Part shown: piece by piece, positions 17,135-26,376 of the stretch | Layout of the letters: the number at the start of each line of letters is the position of its first letter | How positions within the stretch are numbered: position 1 is the stretch's first letter | From: Coemansia sp. RSA 1804 | Taxonomy: Eukaryota; Kickxellomycota; Kickxellomycetes; Kickxellales; Kickxellaceae | Direction: 5' to 3' | Assembly (NCBI GenBank): GCA_027578815.1 | Contig: JANBTH010000171.1 | Location: 1-29,035, forward strand | DNA: 29,035 nucleotides | Translations under genes and position numbers: made by a program | The notes under the pieces: model-generated | What the model was told of the DNA's origin: nothing | Seen by the model: the letters and a program-made list of their open reading frames with translations, nothing else | Database searches by the model: none

Positions 17135-17847
17135 TTACTTTTGCTGGACTTTCTTGCCCTTCTCCAGCAGCTGTTTGTGGATATGCGGAATCACACCACC
17201 GCCCGCAATTGTCGCCTTGACAAGCATGTCCAACTCGTCGTCACCACGTATGGCAAGCTGCAAGTGTCTTGGTGATATTCTCTTCGACTTGAGGTCGCGT
17301 GCCGCGTTTCCCGCCAGCTCCAGCACCTCAGCAACAAGGTACTCGAGCACAGCCGCCGTGTACACGGCTGCCTTGGCGCCAACGCGTCTGGTGTTCTGTG
17401 TCTGCCGCTTCAGATATCTGTGAACACGTCCGACCGGAAACTGAAGCCCTGCTTTCGATGACCGTGACTGCATGCGCTTCTGCGGCGCCCCGGTTTTGTA
17501 CTTTCCGCCAGACGATGCTGGTCCCGACACGCTTTTTGCAGGCTACATTGAAAAGGTGAACATGCCATTTAAACGCTGCTTTTTGCTTGTGTTTAGCTAT
17601 ATGAACACTGCCTTGCCTGCCCATATTTGGGGAGAGGAAAGCTGTTAATGAATAGAATGAAAAGCATGGACCGGTCTCCCTCCCCTCCTTGCCAATATTA
17701 ATGAAAGAAAAGCCCTGTTTTTCTACCATGCTTTCTCCAAGAAACGGGTCTTAATCTTTGATCGGTATAGAGGCAAGAAGTATGGGAAAAAGCTGCTATG
17801 AAAACCAGGCGGTGCTGTTGACGCCTCTCAACCGACGCACTTACCAT
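17135..17847 (-). CDS. HTZ1: Histone H2A.Z, two coding exons
   Basis: Exon 2 (17135-17542) has no ATG at its start: the frame begins CCT GCA AAA AGC GTG directly after a TAG acceptor. Upstream on the same strand, ATG at 17845-17847 is followed immediately by GTAAGT. Joining them gives a 136-residue protein starting MPAKSVSGPASSGG. The histone fold includes KAGLQFPVGRVHRYL, RRVGAKAAVYTAAVLEYL, RDLKSKRISPRHLQLAIRGD and the H2A.Z-type GGGVIPHIHK. The VGAKAAVY segment and docking region separate H2A.Z from canonical H2A, and the C-terminal tail has no SQE motif. H2A.Z marks nucleosomes flanking promoters and is deposited by the SWR1 complex. The first coding exon is only the start codon. The protein call is near certain; the splice model is strong because phase, donor and acceptor all agree. 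Confidence 0.95.
17543..17844 (-). other. Intron of the H2A.Z gene
   Basis: The intron is 302 bases, begins GTAAGT on the reverse strand (17839-17844) and ends TGTAG (17543-17547). It lies directly after the ATG, in phase 0. It is the only well-supported intron in this window. Confidence 0.85.
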
Positions 17848-18702
17848 CGTGTGTGCTATGTGAACCAAGAAAGGAAAATGAGAATTGCAGATAGAAATAA
17901 AAAAGAGCAAAAGTGAATTAAGGTTTTAACAGAAGACAAAATAGAAAGAAGAACGAAATAAAGCACCCCCAAAAACGCGTTTGGTCACCTACATCAGCAG
18001 CATTTTTTTACTGTGACTTTAAAAAAAAGGTGTTGGCAAGATGCCGCTGAATGATTGGCTCACATTGCAAAATCCAGAATTGCTTGGGAAAACACATAAA
18101 AGAACGGGCTGCTGGGCTAAAGTACATTTACTGCTAAACCCAGTAGGTCCTGTAAAAGCCACCAAACCAGATGCTGAAAATCGAGACTGTATACGTTATT
18201 ATAAAGAAAGTTTCTATGGAACTTGGTAAAAATTGAATAGCATTTAACATGTTGTTAGGTAAAGTAACTCTAGATGAAGCTAGTCAGGAATCCCCACTGA
18301 ACCCTGTAAATCGCAGTGCTTTCTAGATCCGCGAACAATACATTGTATAAATTACACGATAACAGCGGATGTTGTCTTTGCAATATAACTCTGAATTTAT
18401 TTCACTATAATTAAACTCTGTATTGCTGCGCACATTACCAGACATTGAACAGCTCAAGATCTGTGTTGCTTTTCTTATAAAGCCATGTAGAAAATGTGAT
18501 GGATTCCAAAAATCAATCAAATCTACTGGCAAACAGTTGGCAGGTGGAAGCCAACCATAACTGTTTGATTCTCACTGACAGTTCCAACAATTCCAATCTT
18601 TTTGTAGTCTATTTTTGTTTGTTTATTAATTTTGCACATCAATTTACAATATACTCTTCTTTCTTTAGCATTAGTCTTTTCTAAAAACAGGAAACATCAG
18701 AC
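17848..18702. other. Divergent intergenic region between H2A.Z and centrin-like genes
   Basis: About 855 AT-rich bases separate the two divergent genes. Short open frames here have no recognisable family. No RNA gene or repeat was seen. Both promoters should lie here. Confidence 0.55.
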
Positions 18703-19404
18703 ATGAATAGGGAAGGATACTACACGCGCTCAGAGGCCCACCAACGTCTTGCACAAGGGGGAGGAAGCTCTGGAACAAGACACCCGCCGCTGCCAACAGG
18801 TGGCGCGAAACGAGTAACACCGCAATCAGGGCGTCGTGGACCACCCATGTCAACACGAAAGGCGTCGGCAGCAGCAGCAGCCGCAGCAGAGGAAGAGGAT
18901 GATTCATTGGCGTATACGGAGGAAAGAGTAGGAAATCTAACACAGGAGCAGTGCGCAGAGATTCGCGAAGTGTTTGACAGCATCGACACGCGCGGACGTG
19001 GTACGGTCTCGGTATCGCAGCTGGGTGATATAATCCGGACACTTGACATGAACATAGGAGACGGCAGTGGTAGCGAGCTCCAAAGATGGAGGAAGCAGAT
19101 AGATCCAAAGAACACGGGCAAATTCACATACAAGAGACTCGAGGAGCTCGTGGCCCTGCTGTACGACGAAATGGACCAGCGGGAGCAGATGCTCAACGCG
19201 TTCAGACTGTTCAAGCCCGAGGCCACTAATCTGGAGGACGCCAGGATCACGCTCGACGATCTGCAGAGAGTATCTGCCCGGCTTGGCGAGACTATTCCGG
19301 TCGACGAGCTGAGAGAGATGATCAATGTTGCCGACGACAGCGGCAGTGGTAGCGTTGACTTTACTGACTTTATGCGAATGATGCGCAAGACGGGACTCTT
19401 TTAG
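18703..19404 (+). CDS. Centrin-like EF-hand protein with degenerate calcium loops
   Basis: The protein has 233 residues. A disordered N-terminal extension (1-75: Gly/Arg/Pro-rich, a poly-Ala run, then acidic residues) precedes a centrin-like four-EF-hand core (78-233). The core opens LTQEQCAEIREVFDSIDT and ends FMRMMRKTGLF, close to the LTEEQK...FDLFD and FLRxMKKTxLF ends of centrins. Centrin/Cdc31 acts at the spindle pole body and in the TREX-2 mRNA export complex. Loop 1 (95-106) and loop 2 (134-145) lack most acidic ligands and the final Glu. The third hand (around 171-186) is disrupted. Loop 4 (211-222) keeps Asp at positions 1, 2, 9 and 12. It may be a divergent Cdc31 or another centrin/calmodulin-like protein. 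The start is the first ATG in frame, just downstream of a stop. Confidence 0.78.
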   Translation: MNREGYYTRSEAHQRLAQGGGSSGTRHPPLPTGGAKRVTPQSGRRGPPMSTRKASAAAAAAAEEEDDSLAYTEERVGNLTQEQCAEIREVFDSIDTRGRGTVSVSQLGDIIRTLDMNIGDGSGSELQRWRKQIDPKNTGKFTYKRLEELVALLYDEMDQREQMLNAFRLFKPEATNLEDARITLDDLQRVSARLGETIPVDELREMINVADDSGSGSVDFTDFMRMMRKTGLF

Positions 19405-19544
19405 TGAAGAATATCAAGTACTCGTTCTTTATGTAGTTTATTTCTATTATCTCGACCAGGTCTGCAATCAAAAGCCTCAGAAAGCTCGGAGTTACAAGTG
19501 TTGTGTTGAAACTGATTAGCTAGTGTGAGGATGGTTTCTCCAGC

Positions 19545-20252
19545 CTACGACGGCTGTCTAAACAAGAGAGGCAGGGCCTGGGGGAGCTCGAGGATTGTCG
19601 ATATATGGCAACACTCCACGACGCCCTTGCCAGGTACATCGATTCCGGCGTCGCAGCCCACACGTTGCGCAGACACATGCACTGATGTCCAGCCAAGACC
19701 CAGCGCTACCTGTACGTTCACAAGGGAGTCGTCAGCAAAGAAGCACAAGCTGGGATCGTCCACGCCAGCCTCGCTCATGGCTTTCGCATACGACCGGGGC
19801 TCAGGCTTGCAAGGGAAATCGGGCTCTAGGTAATCGCAGAATGTGACGCCTTCAAACAGATGGGCAACACCCAGACACTTGAGCACGCGCCAGGCGTGGT
19901 CGTGGCCGGCGTTGGTGAATCCCCACACGCGGGCTGTTGTGGTCTCAATCATCGTGCGTAGCAAGGGATTGGGATGGATTATGTCTTCGATCGGAATGCT
20001 GCCATCGACCTTCTCGTTGAACCCGGCAGGATCGATGTCGTGGTGCTTCATCAGGCCGCGCACTGTCAACCCGTAGTCCCGCAAGTATGTAGTACATGTT
20101 TTCTCGACACTGGAGCTGTCAAGCCCCAGCTCGCGCCCGTATGCATGGATGCGGTCCTTCATCAGTCGGTCGATGCCTAGATTGGGCGGGTACAGGCAGT
20201 TGTCGATGTCCAGAAAGAGCACCGGTCGTCTGGGCTCCCGAAAATCAACCAT
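19545..20252 (-). CDS. HAD-family pyrimidine 5'-nucleotidase / phosphatase (Sdt1/Phm8 type)
   Basis: The protein has 235 residues, with HAD motif I as LFLDIDNCLY (D15 nucleophile, D17), motif II as FTNAG (T113), motif III as CKPEPRSY (K149) and motif IV as FFADDSLVNV (D174-D175). The order and the DIDNxLY...GFTNA...CDY...CKP signature match the Sdt1/Phm8 group, which dephosphorylates pyrimidine nucleoside monophosphates or lysophosphatidic acid. Substrate cannot be told from sequence. A Cys replaces the usual Thr after the motif I Asn (DNC rather than DNT). Length is slightly short for the family. The ATG lies ten residues before motif I and follows an in-frame stop at short distance. A 26-codon upstream frame lies at 20330-20410. 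The gene converges with the centrin-like gene, with 140 bases between stops. Confidence 0.88.
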   Translation of the reverse strand: MVDFREPRRPVLFLDIDNCLYPPNLGIDRLMKDRIHAYGRELGLDSSSVEKTCTTYLRDYGLTVRGLMKHHDIDPAGFNEKVDGSIPIEDIIHPNPLLRTMIETTTARVWGFTNAGHDHAWRVLKCLGVAHLFEGVTFCDYLEPDFPCKPEPRSYAKAMSEAGVDDPSLCFFADDSLVNVQVALGLGWTSVHVSAQRVGCDAGIDVPGKGVVECCHISTILELPQALPLLFRQPS

Positions 20253-20960
20253 ATTCTCGTCTTTGTCGATACAGATCTGTGTGTGTTAGCCAGTGCTAGC
20301 TATGGACCAGGGCAGCAATAGCACAAGTACTAATAGAAGAATAAGAATAAGAAGAAGAAAAGGAAGAAGTGGTGGTGGAAAAGAGAAAAAAGATTGGGAA
20401 AAAAGGACATAGTAGCAGTTAGACAGATCACAGATTTGATCTGAAGCGACGATTGTCAAAAGTACGCGTTCACTCTCTTTTCATTTTTATTATCCTCTTT
20501 CACGGGTTTTCTAGCATACTTTTTTTCGTCTGGGCGTTAGTATTGCTGTTGCTACTGACTTTGCTTTTATTGTTTTCTATTTCCTTTAGTAGTTCCTTTC
20601 TTTTCATTTGTTATTTTGTTTACTACAACAAGGAATCGTTGGATTTCAACGCTTACTTGGCCAAGAATACCATCGGGGAAAGCTGTTCCTTTTTCCATTT
20701 ATTTTGCTTTTGGTTTTCGTGTCGCGCTTTTTAGAATTGCAAATCATACGTGCCAGAGTGGGGGTAAAAGCAACAACAGCCAAACTTGTGGAATCCAAAC
20801 ACACGGTTTCCTTTTTTCATTCATTCCAGCTGTTATTTGTTGTTGTCGTTTTTGACAGGAGGATTGTGGAGCAACACTTATTAATTGGATGGCAAGCAAT
20901 TGGTGGACTTTATCTTCCTAAATCCATACAGAAACTAAAACAAAACAAAGACGCCCCACG
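20253..20960. other. Divergent promoter region between the HAD nucleotidase and NUP160 genes
   Basis: About 700 bases, T-rich on the plus strand near 20460-20740. No conserved protein is seen in any frame. A Phe/Leu-rich 26-codon upstream frame (20330-20410, reverse strand) may lie in the leader of the nucleotidase gene. No TATA motif stands out. Confidence 0.5.
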
Positions 20961-23900
20961 ATGGACACCAGCGGCGTTATTGCATCAGATGCGGCAGCGA
21001 CCGTCGAAGGTGGCAGCGATACTGGTAGAGTGACCGAGGCGCAGCTGAAGATATACCAGACGGTTCCGCTGCACATAGACAACATATTCCCTTATACGCA
21101 CGCACAAGCGGTGCACCGGGTTCCGTCACCAACTAACACAACGGGGGTGACCGAAAGACGTGCTCACGCGGCACGACGTGGCGGAGGCAGCAGCGGGATC
21201 CAACTAGCTGCGCATCTAGAAGGAAATATCGCTTCCTCTGTGTACACGCTGACGTCGCAGCCAGAAACCTGTGTCCAATGGCGGCTTCTTTCCGACCGCA
21301 AGACATTGGAGTTGCGTCCGCTTCGATGGGTCGCTAGATCCGATGTTGACGATAACGTCGTATCGGAAAACAATGCGGATCAATTTCAGAATCAACAGCA
21401 CGCCTTTGATGCGATGGCGCTCGAGGAAGCCGGTGGCGAGGCGTCGGCTAGCGTCACGTCGTCGTGGTGCTTTGAAACCCCGATCCTCAGCAACAGCGTA
21501 ATCGTCTTTGACCACACTGATGCCGACGGACGTCTCCGCGTGTCGGTCACCGTGTGTGCGGTAGACGGGGTTGTCTACAGGTTGGCTTTTGCGTCAGTTT
21601 GGGAGATATCGAGCCCCGCAACCAACGTCAACGCGTGCACCAGCTGGTACCAGATTGAGTGGTGTCGGGACACAGCAGCAACAACGACGGGTGGACGGGC
21701 GATGCCTGGCCGTGCACCGGTTCTGTTTGATGCGGTAGATGCGCAATTGCTTTCTGTGTGCTGCGAGGGATCGGCACTCATATGGCTGGAATGGCAGAGC
21801 GTCCCCGACGAGGCGTGCGGCAGTCTCCAGGGGTATGTGACCGAAAAGGTGACATCGTCATCGGGACTTCTCCAGTCAATGCGAGGCTTTATTCCACGGC
21901 TCCTTAGACGTGGGGGCGGCAATGGCGGAGACAATAACAACAGCTCTAGCAGCGAAGAAGGCGCAGACGGGCGCCGAGTAATCTCGTTTGCCGTCACACA
22001 GGTCCTTGACGGCAGCGTGCGGTACGCGGTGTCGCTTAGTCGCGACCGAAAACTGCGCTTCTGGTCCAGCAATCAGACGTCGCATTGGCAGCACGAAGAG
22101 CAGCTCCCGCAGCTCGATGTCATGGGCGGCGTGATTCCCGCCGATCCGCACGGTTCGTCGTCGGGTCGACCGCTGCTCGATCCGAGCATCCGCAGACGTA
22201 TCCGCATTGTATCGCAAGGGCTTGTAACGCCGATGGGTGCCACCACGATGGACGAGGAGGTCGGACATGGAGGCAGCGGGGTGTTTGGAGTGGTAGTATT
22301 CGTGCCAGACGAGGCCACGCCGTACTTTGCACTTCTTCAGGCATCGGTGGATGCGCGTGGTCAGATCACGGGCGTGCAGACTGTGATGTACAAGGTATGC
22401 AAGGCTGCCAACGGAGCTAGCCAGTTGATGGCGGACGACGAGTTGGTTGACTTCCAGCTCTCGCGGCACGAAGAGTTGATGACGACGTTGGTTGAGGACG
22501 CGGATGGCCAGGCAGTCGAGGCAACCGAGGTCGGCGCGTACTGGACGCTGTGGGCACTATGGGAGCGTTTGCAGGAGACAGTGCTGACACACACGCATTT
22601 TTCACTCCGTGCGACTGATGACAACTATGCACCACTGATCCAGTTTGACGGACACCCTGTGCTCGGCGAGCGCTGGTACTCGGTTCTTTCGCAGCAGCGC
22701 GAATTGCGGCCTACAAACGATGGCTCGCAGGTAAAGGAGATCGAGGCGCGGTTGGCGCGCGTAAAGGACGAGCAGAATGCGGGCGATGAGCGGACTGTGC
22801 AGATTGCGGATATTAGCCAGGCATTCCTGGACCACCTGTTCCACCCGACGCGTTTTGACCGCGGTGTGCTGGAGCACGCTCTGGCGCTCTACGAGACATC
22901 GGCACGCGACCGTGGATTTGACTTTTCAGCAGCAGCTGTCTCGCAGGCAACGGCATCGAGCGCGTACCTCAGACAACGCGTGGCGGCCGTGGTTGGGTCG
23001 TTCCTCCGCGCCGAGACGAGTAGTCGCGACGGCTCGCTGCTTGTTGGCGAGTACCACCGCGCGGTGTTCACCGAGTGGATGCGGTACTCGACGCTCTGTG
23101 CGCGACTGCAGCGGATGTCGAACGCACCCAGGGCACTAGCGCTGAGTCAGGCAACGGCCATGGCGTGTGTGGTCACTGCAAACGGTTTGTTGGTGGTCCA
23201 GCCGGCCGGCGAGATCGAGTGGATGCACGCGCTGGCCCGACATGACCCGGCAGCATCGGTTCTGCTGGCTGCGCCCCCAATTGCCGTAGCCGCGCAGTAC
23301 CCGGGCGTGGCACATGGAACTGCGCGCGCCGAGGTAGCGCGACTACTGGCGGCAACATCGTACGTATCGGAGACGGTTGGCGCTGACGTGCTGTCTGCCT
23401 TGGCGAGCGAGATGGCGCTAGACGCAAGTGGCGAGATTCTGGTTTCGTATGAGACACGTGCGGCAGAGCTGTTTGAGCGGCACGCAGCAGCGTCGTTCAC
23501 TCCGCGGCATATGCGTCACGCAACTCGCCTACTTGCGCTGTGTTGCGCACCAGGGCCAACCATCCGCAACGTACTTGATGCACTGGCAGGATCGGTTGAC
23601 GGTGCGCCAGAAACTGATACTCCACGCAAGTCCAGTGCCGCCATGGATGGACTGTTATGCTCTGCGTTTGCGGTGTCTGTGGGTGCACGGTATGCTCTGG
23701 CGCGGGACATTGCGGTGCTGCTTGCGGGCGTTGCGTACTATGGCGCAAAGGCCGCAGACAGTGCCGATATCGGGCCACTGGCACCGCTTCTTGCTCGCGG
23801 GTTTGGCGTGTTTGGCACATTCGGCATTATGCATTGGATCGCTGGCCAGTCAGTTTCCGTATCCACTGCAACAGATGCTAGTGAGGAGCCGCTGTCGTCG

Positions 23901-26222
23901 CTGTCGGCTACGGATGAAGACTCGGGCGCCGACGGGTTCCTGCGCAAGTTCTCGGTGCTGAACATCGATAAGCGTCGCGACTCTGCCGGAAGCGTGGCCA
24001 ACGGCGTTGGAATGCGGACGCATGATGTAAGATCCGGATCGGGGGATAGATCCGGTTCTGGGTTTGTTTACAGTCTTCTGCACAGCGTCATCGCGCGCTG
24101 TTACCCTCTGCGCATCAACGAGAGGATGGACGCGTTCGGCAATGTGCTCAGCGAGGGCGTTGCACAGATCTACACAAGCATCGGCGTCGGAGCCGAATGC
24201 GGACCGGACATACATACTGGGCTCGTTCTGTTTGCGGCAAAGATGGAACGCACAGCGCCCGGTGAGCTCACAGAGTCGCTGCTGCAGCTGCTGCCGCGGA
24301 CCACTGCCGCATGCTACGTAGGCGGACTCGTTGCGCTGAAGCTGCGCGACTCTGTGGCGGCGGGCGATCTCTTTGCCAACGCTGGCGTTGCGTACGCACA
24401 GACCGTCGGCGGCGTGCGCGACGGCGTCGATTTGCAACTGGTGCTGCCGTCGCGCGTACTCGAGGCGGGCCATGCGTCAGCGTACTACGAGCACGTTGTG
24501 GATCTGATGGAGACGGCGCGCAGTTTCGCTGGAGTGCGGCGGTTTGGCGAGCTGGCGCTGGCATCGCTGCAGGACGAGACCGAGACCGAGACCGCCGATG
24601 GCGACATGACGCCGGAGTTGGCGCGCGACCACCGGCGGCGTCTGTGGTTCCGGATCTTCCACGCGGAGCTTGAGCTCGGCTCGCTGGAGCGCGCGTACGT
24701 GGCGACGATGAGCAACCCGGATGCAACAACGCAGCAGGACTGTCTGCGGCATCTGGTCGGCGTGCTCTGCGAGCGCAGCGACGGCGCGCGCGAGCTGTGT
24801 CGTCTGAGCTTCACTGGATTGCAGGAGGATGTGGAGCGCACGCTGCTGTTCAAGGCACGACACGGCGACGTTACGCGTGCGCCCAACTACTACCGCATCC
24901 TGTACGCGTTCCACGTGTTCCGCGGCAACTACCGCAACGCCGCGTCGGCCATGTACCAGTACGCGCGGCGTCTGGCTGCGCATATGAGGACGGCCGGCGA
25001 TGTGCGGCGTCTGCTGCGCGACCAGACGCAGGCGCTGCTGGCCTGTGCTAATGCGCTGGAGCTGGTTGATCCGCGGTACGCGTGGGTTGTGGTTGGCCGG
25101 CTCGACGCCCCCGACGATCCGCCGCTGCCTGCCCACGCCAAGCGCAAGCGTCGCCGCATCGCCGTTGGCCGCTTCAACGACTCAGAGTCACCAGTATCTG
25201 CTTCTGCTATTGCTGGTGGCTCCGCTACTCAGGACATCGACATCATCGAGCTCGGCGACATCCGGCGCGAGTACTTGATGTGCACGGCACGGCACACACT
25301 GGGCGCAACGTTCCACGAGCTGTTTGCGCGCAACCTGCTGCTTGAGGCCGACGATCTTGTAGCACTGTACGTCAAGACCGGGAACTACGACAGCGCCATT
25401 GCGCTCTCGGGGGCATTCGGGCTGGATCTGGACTACGTGTTCCGCTCCCTGACACACAAGTGTCTGGAGCTGTCGTCGGTCGGCGGGGGGTTGGCCAGCG
25501 TTGCGGCGCAGCACGAGCACGTGCCCGTGGCGTTCTGGGAAAACGCGCCTGTGCGTTCGGTGGTTGGGACGCCTAGCGAGCGCGCGTGGCGGCTGCTGCA
25601 GCGCTACCTGGACCGCGAGGAATCCGGCGAAGGCGACGGTGCCCAGCTCCACACGCGGGGGTCTGACTGCCGGTACCGTCTGCTGGTGGCCGGCGTGGTG
25701 CTGGCTGCCGCCACGGATGCGGAGCTGGCGCCGTGGCTCACGTCGCCGCTGCTGCGTCGGTGTCCGCACGACCTTGTGCGCCTGTGTCTCCGCCACGGCT
25801 GCGTCACCGAGGCCGCCGGATTCCTGCTAGCCCACGTCAACGCGCTCACCGCTCGCCTTGTGTCCGAACCGTCCTCAGCTGCTGCTGCTGGTTCGGCGCC
25901 GCTCGCCAAGACCACGCGCGAGCTCTGGCTGCCCTACAAGCTTGTTGACCAGACCGTGGGTGCGCTGGACGATGCCGTTGCGCGGTTCGAGGACGCTGTG
26001 GCCAAGATCAAGCGCGCCAAGAAGCAGGCAAAGAAGAACGCCGGTTGTGGCGCCGGCAAGGGCGGCGAGGTTGCCCGCCTCAAGGCGCTTCGCAACAGCT
26101 ACCGCGACAGACTCGATGGGCTTGTGCGGCTGCACTCTGATCTGCAGGCCGCCTTCGACCGGTACATGGAGTGTGCTGCGCGCGAGAGCCGTGACATCTC
26201 GCAGCTCTGCGACACAAGTTGA
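20961..26222 (+). CDS. NUP120: Nucleoporin NUP160/Nup120, Y-complex scaffold
   Basis: This is one uninterrupted 1753-residue frame. The N-terminal part (about 30-560) is a divergent beta-propeller, with LKIYQTVPLHIDNIFPY near its start and LSRDRKLRFWS near 356-366, the best-conserved NUP160 propeller motif. The rest is alpha-helical. YYRILYAFHVFRGNYRNAAS (about 1310-1330) and the LVALYVKTGNYDSAIALSGA segment (about 1465-1485), followed by LDLDYVFRSLTHKC, match the conserved C-terminal region of the Nup120/160 family. The last 90 residues look like a Lys-rich coiled coil. The protein sits at an arm of the Y-shaped (Nup84/NUP107-160) subcomplex that scaffolds the nuclear pore. It is longer than S. 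pombe or human homologues, with low-complexity insertions near 320-335, 970-1000 and 1015-1035. The 3' half is visibly GC-rich, which opens many antisense frames. Confidence 0.9.
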   Translation: MDTSGVIASDAAATVEGGSDTGRVTEAQLKIYQTVPLHIDNIFPYTHAQAVHRVPSPTNTTGVTERRAHAARRGGGSSGIQLAAHLEGNIASSVYTLTSQPETCVQWRLLSDRKTLELRPLRWVARSDVDDNVVSENNADQFQNQQHAFDAMALEEAGGEASASVTSSWCFETPILSNSVIVFDHTDADGRLRVSVTVCAVDGVVYRLAFASVWEISSPATNVNACTSWYQIEWCRDTAATTTGGRAMPGRAPVLFDAVDAQLLSVCCEGSALIWLEWQSVPDEACGSLQGYVTEKVTSSSGLLQSMRGFIPRLLRRGGGNGGDNNNSSSSEEGADGRRVISFAVTQVLDGSVRYAVSLSRDRKLRFWSSNQTSHWQHEEQLPQLDVMGGVIPADPHGSSSGRPLLDPSIRRRIRIVSQGLVTPMGATTMDEEVGHGGSGVFGVVVFVPDEATPYFALLQASVDARGQITGVQTVMYKVCKAANGASQLMADDELVDFQLSRHEELMTTLVEDADGQAVEATEVGAYWTLWALWERLQETVLTHTHFSLRATDDNYAPLIQFDGHPVLGERWYSVLSQQRELRPTNDGSQVKEIEARLARVKDEQNAGDERTVQIADISQAFLDHLFHPTRFDRGVLEHALALYETSARDRGFDFSAAAVSQATASSAYLRQRVAAVVGSFLRAETSSRDGSLLVGEYHRAVFTEWMRYSTLCARLQRMSNAPRALALSQATAMACVVTANGLLVVQPAGEIEWMHALARHDPAASVLLAAPPIAVAAQYPGVAHGTARAEVARLLAATSYVSETVGADVLSALASEMALDASGEILVSYETRAAELFERHAAASFTPRHMRHATRLLALCCAPGPTIRNVLDALAGSVDGAPETDTPRKSSAAMDGLLCSAFAVSVGARYALARDIAVLLAGVAYYGAKAADSADIGPLAPLLARGFGVFGTFGIMHWIAGQSVSVSTATDASEEPLSSLSATDEDSGADGFLRKFSVLNIDKRRDSAGSVANGVGMRTHDVRSGSGDRSGSGFVYSLLHSVIARCYPLRINERMDAFGNVLSEGVAQIYTSIGVGAECGPDIHTGLVLFAAKMERTAPGELTESLLQLLPRTTAACYVGGLVALKLRDSVAAGDLFANAGVAYAQTVGGVRDGVDLQLVLPSRVLEAGHASAYYEHVVDLMETARSFAGVRRFGELALASLQDETETETADGDMTPELARDHRRRLWFRIFHAELELGSLERAYVATMSNPDATTQQDCLRHLVGVLCERSDGARELCRLSFTGLQEDVERTLLFKARHGDVTRAPNYYRILYAFHVFRGNYRNAASAMYQYARRLAAHMRTAGDVRRLLRDQTQALLACANALELVDPRYAWVVVGRLDAPDDPPLPAHAKRKRRRIAVGRFNDSESPVSASAIAGGSATQDIDIIELGDIRREYLMCTARHTLGATFHELFARNLLLEADDLVALYVKTGNYDSAIALSGAFGLDLDYVFRSLTHKCLELSSVGGGLASVAAQHEHVPVAFWENAPVRSVVGTPSERAWRLLQRYLDREESGEGDGAQLHTRGSDCRYRLLVAGVVLAAATDAELAPWLTSPLLRRCPHDLVRLCLRHGCVTEAAGFLLAHVNALTARLVSEPSSAAAAGSAPLAKTTRELWLPYKLVDQTVGALDDAVARFEDAVAKIKRAKKQAKKNAGCGAGKGGEVARLKALRNSYRDRLDGLVRLHSDLQAAFDRYMECAARESRDISQLCDTS

Positions 26223-26376
26223 TTCGGTGGGCCTGCATCTCTGGATAAATCAGCTCTTGCCATTTTTATCCAACCGGCGGATGTTTTGTTTGTTTATTTC
26301 ATTCCTTTTCTTTTATTCTTCATAATATTAGCTGGGTTTTCATCTTCCGCCCTGGACAGTGTGGCGGCCAGACATC

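Noticed and set aside
17135..17530. H2A.Z starting at a GTG at 17528-17530
   Set aside because: GTG starts are not expected in a nuclear fungal gene, and an upstream ATG with a GTAAGT donor joins in frame to this exon.
24477..25136. Long reverse-strand open frame inside the NUP160 gene
   Set aside because: It lies antisense to conserved NUP160 sequence, has Arg/Gln/Ala-rich shadow composition caused by GC-rich codons, and matches no family.
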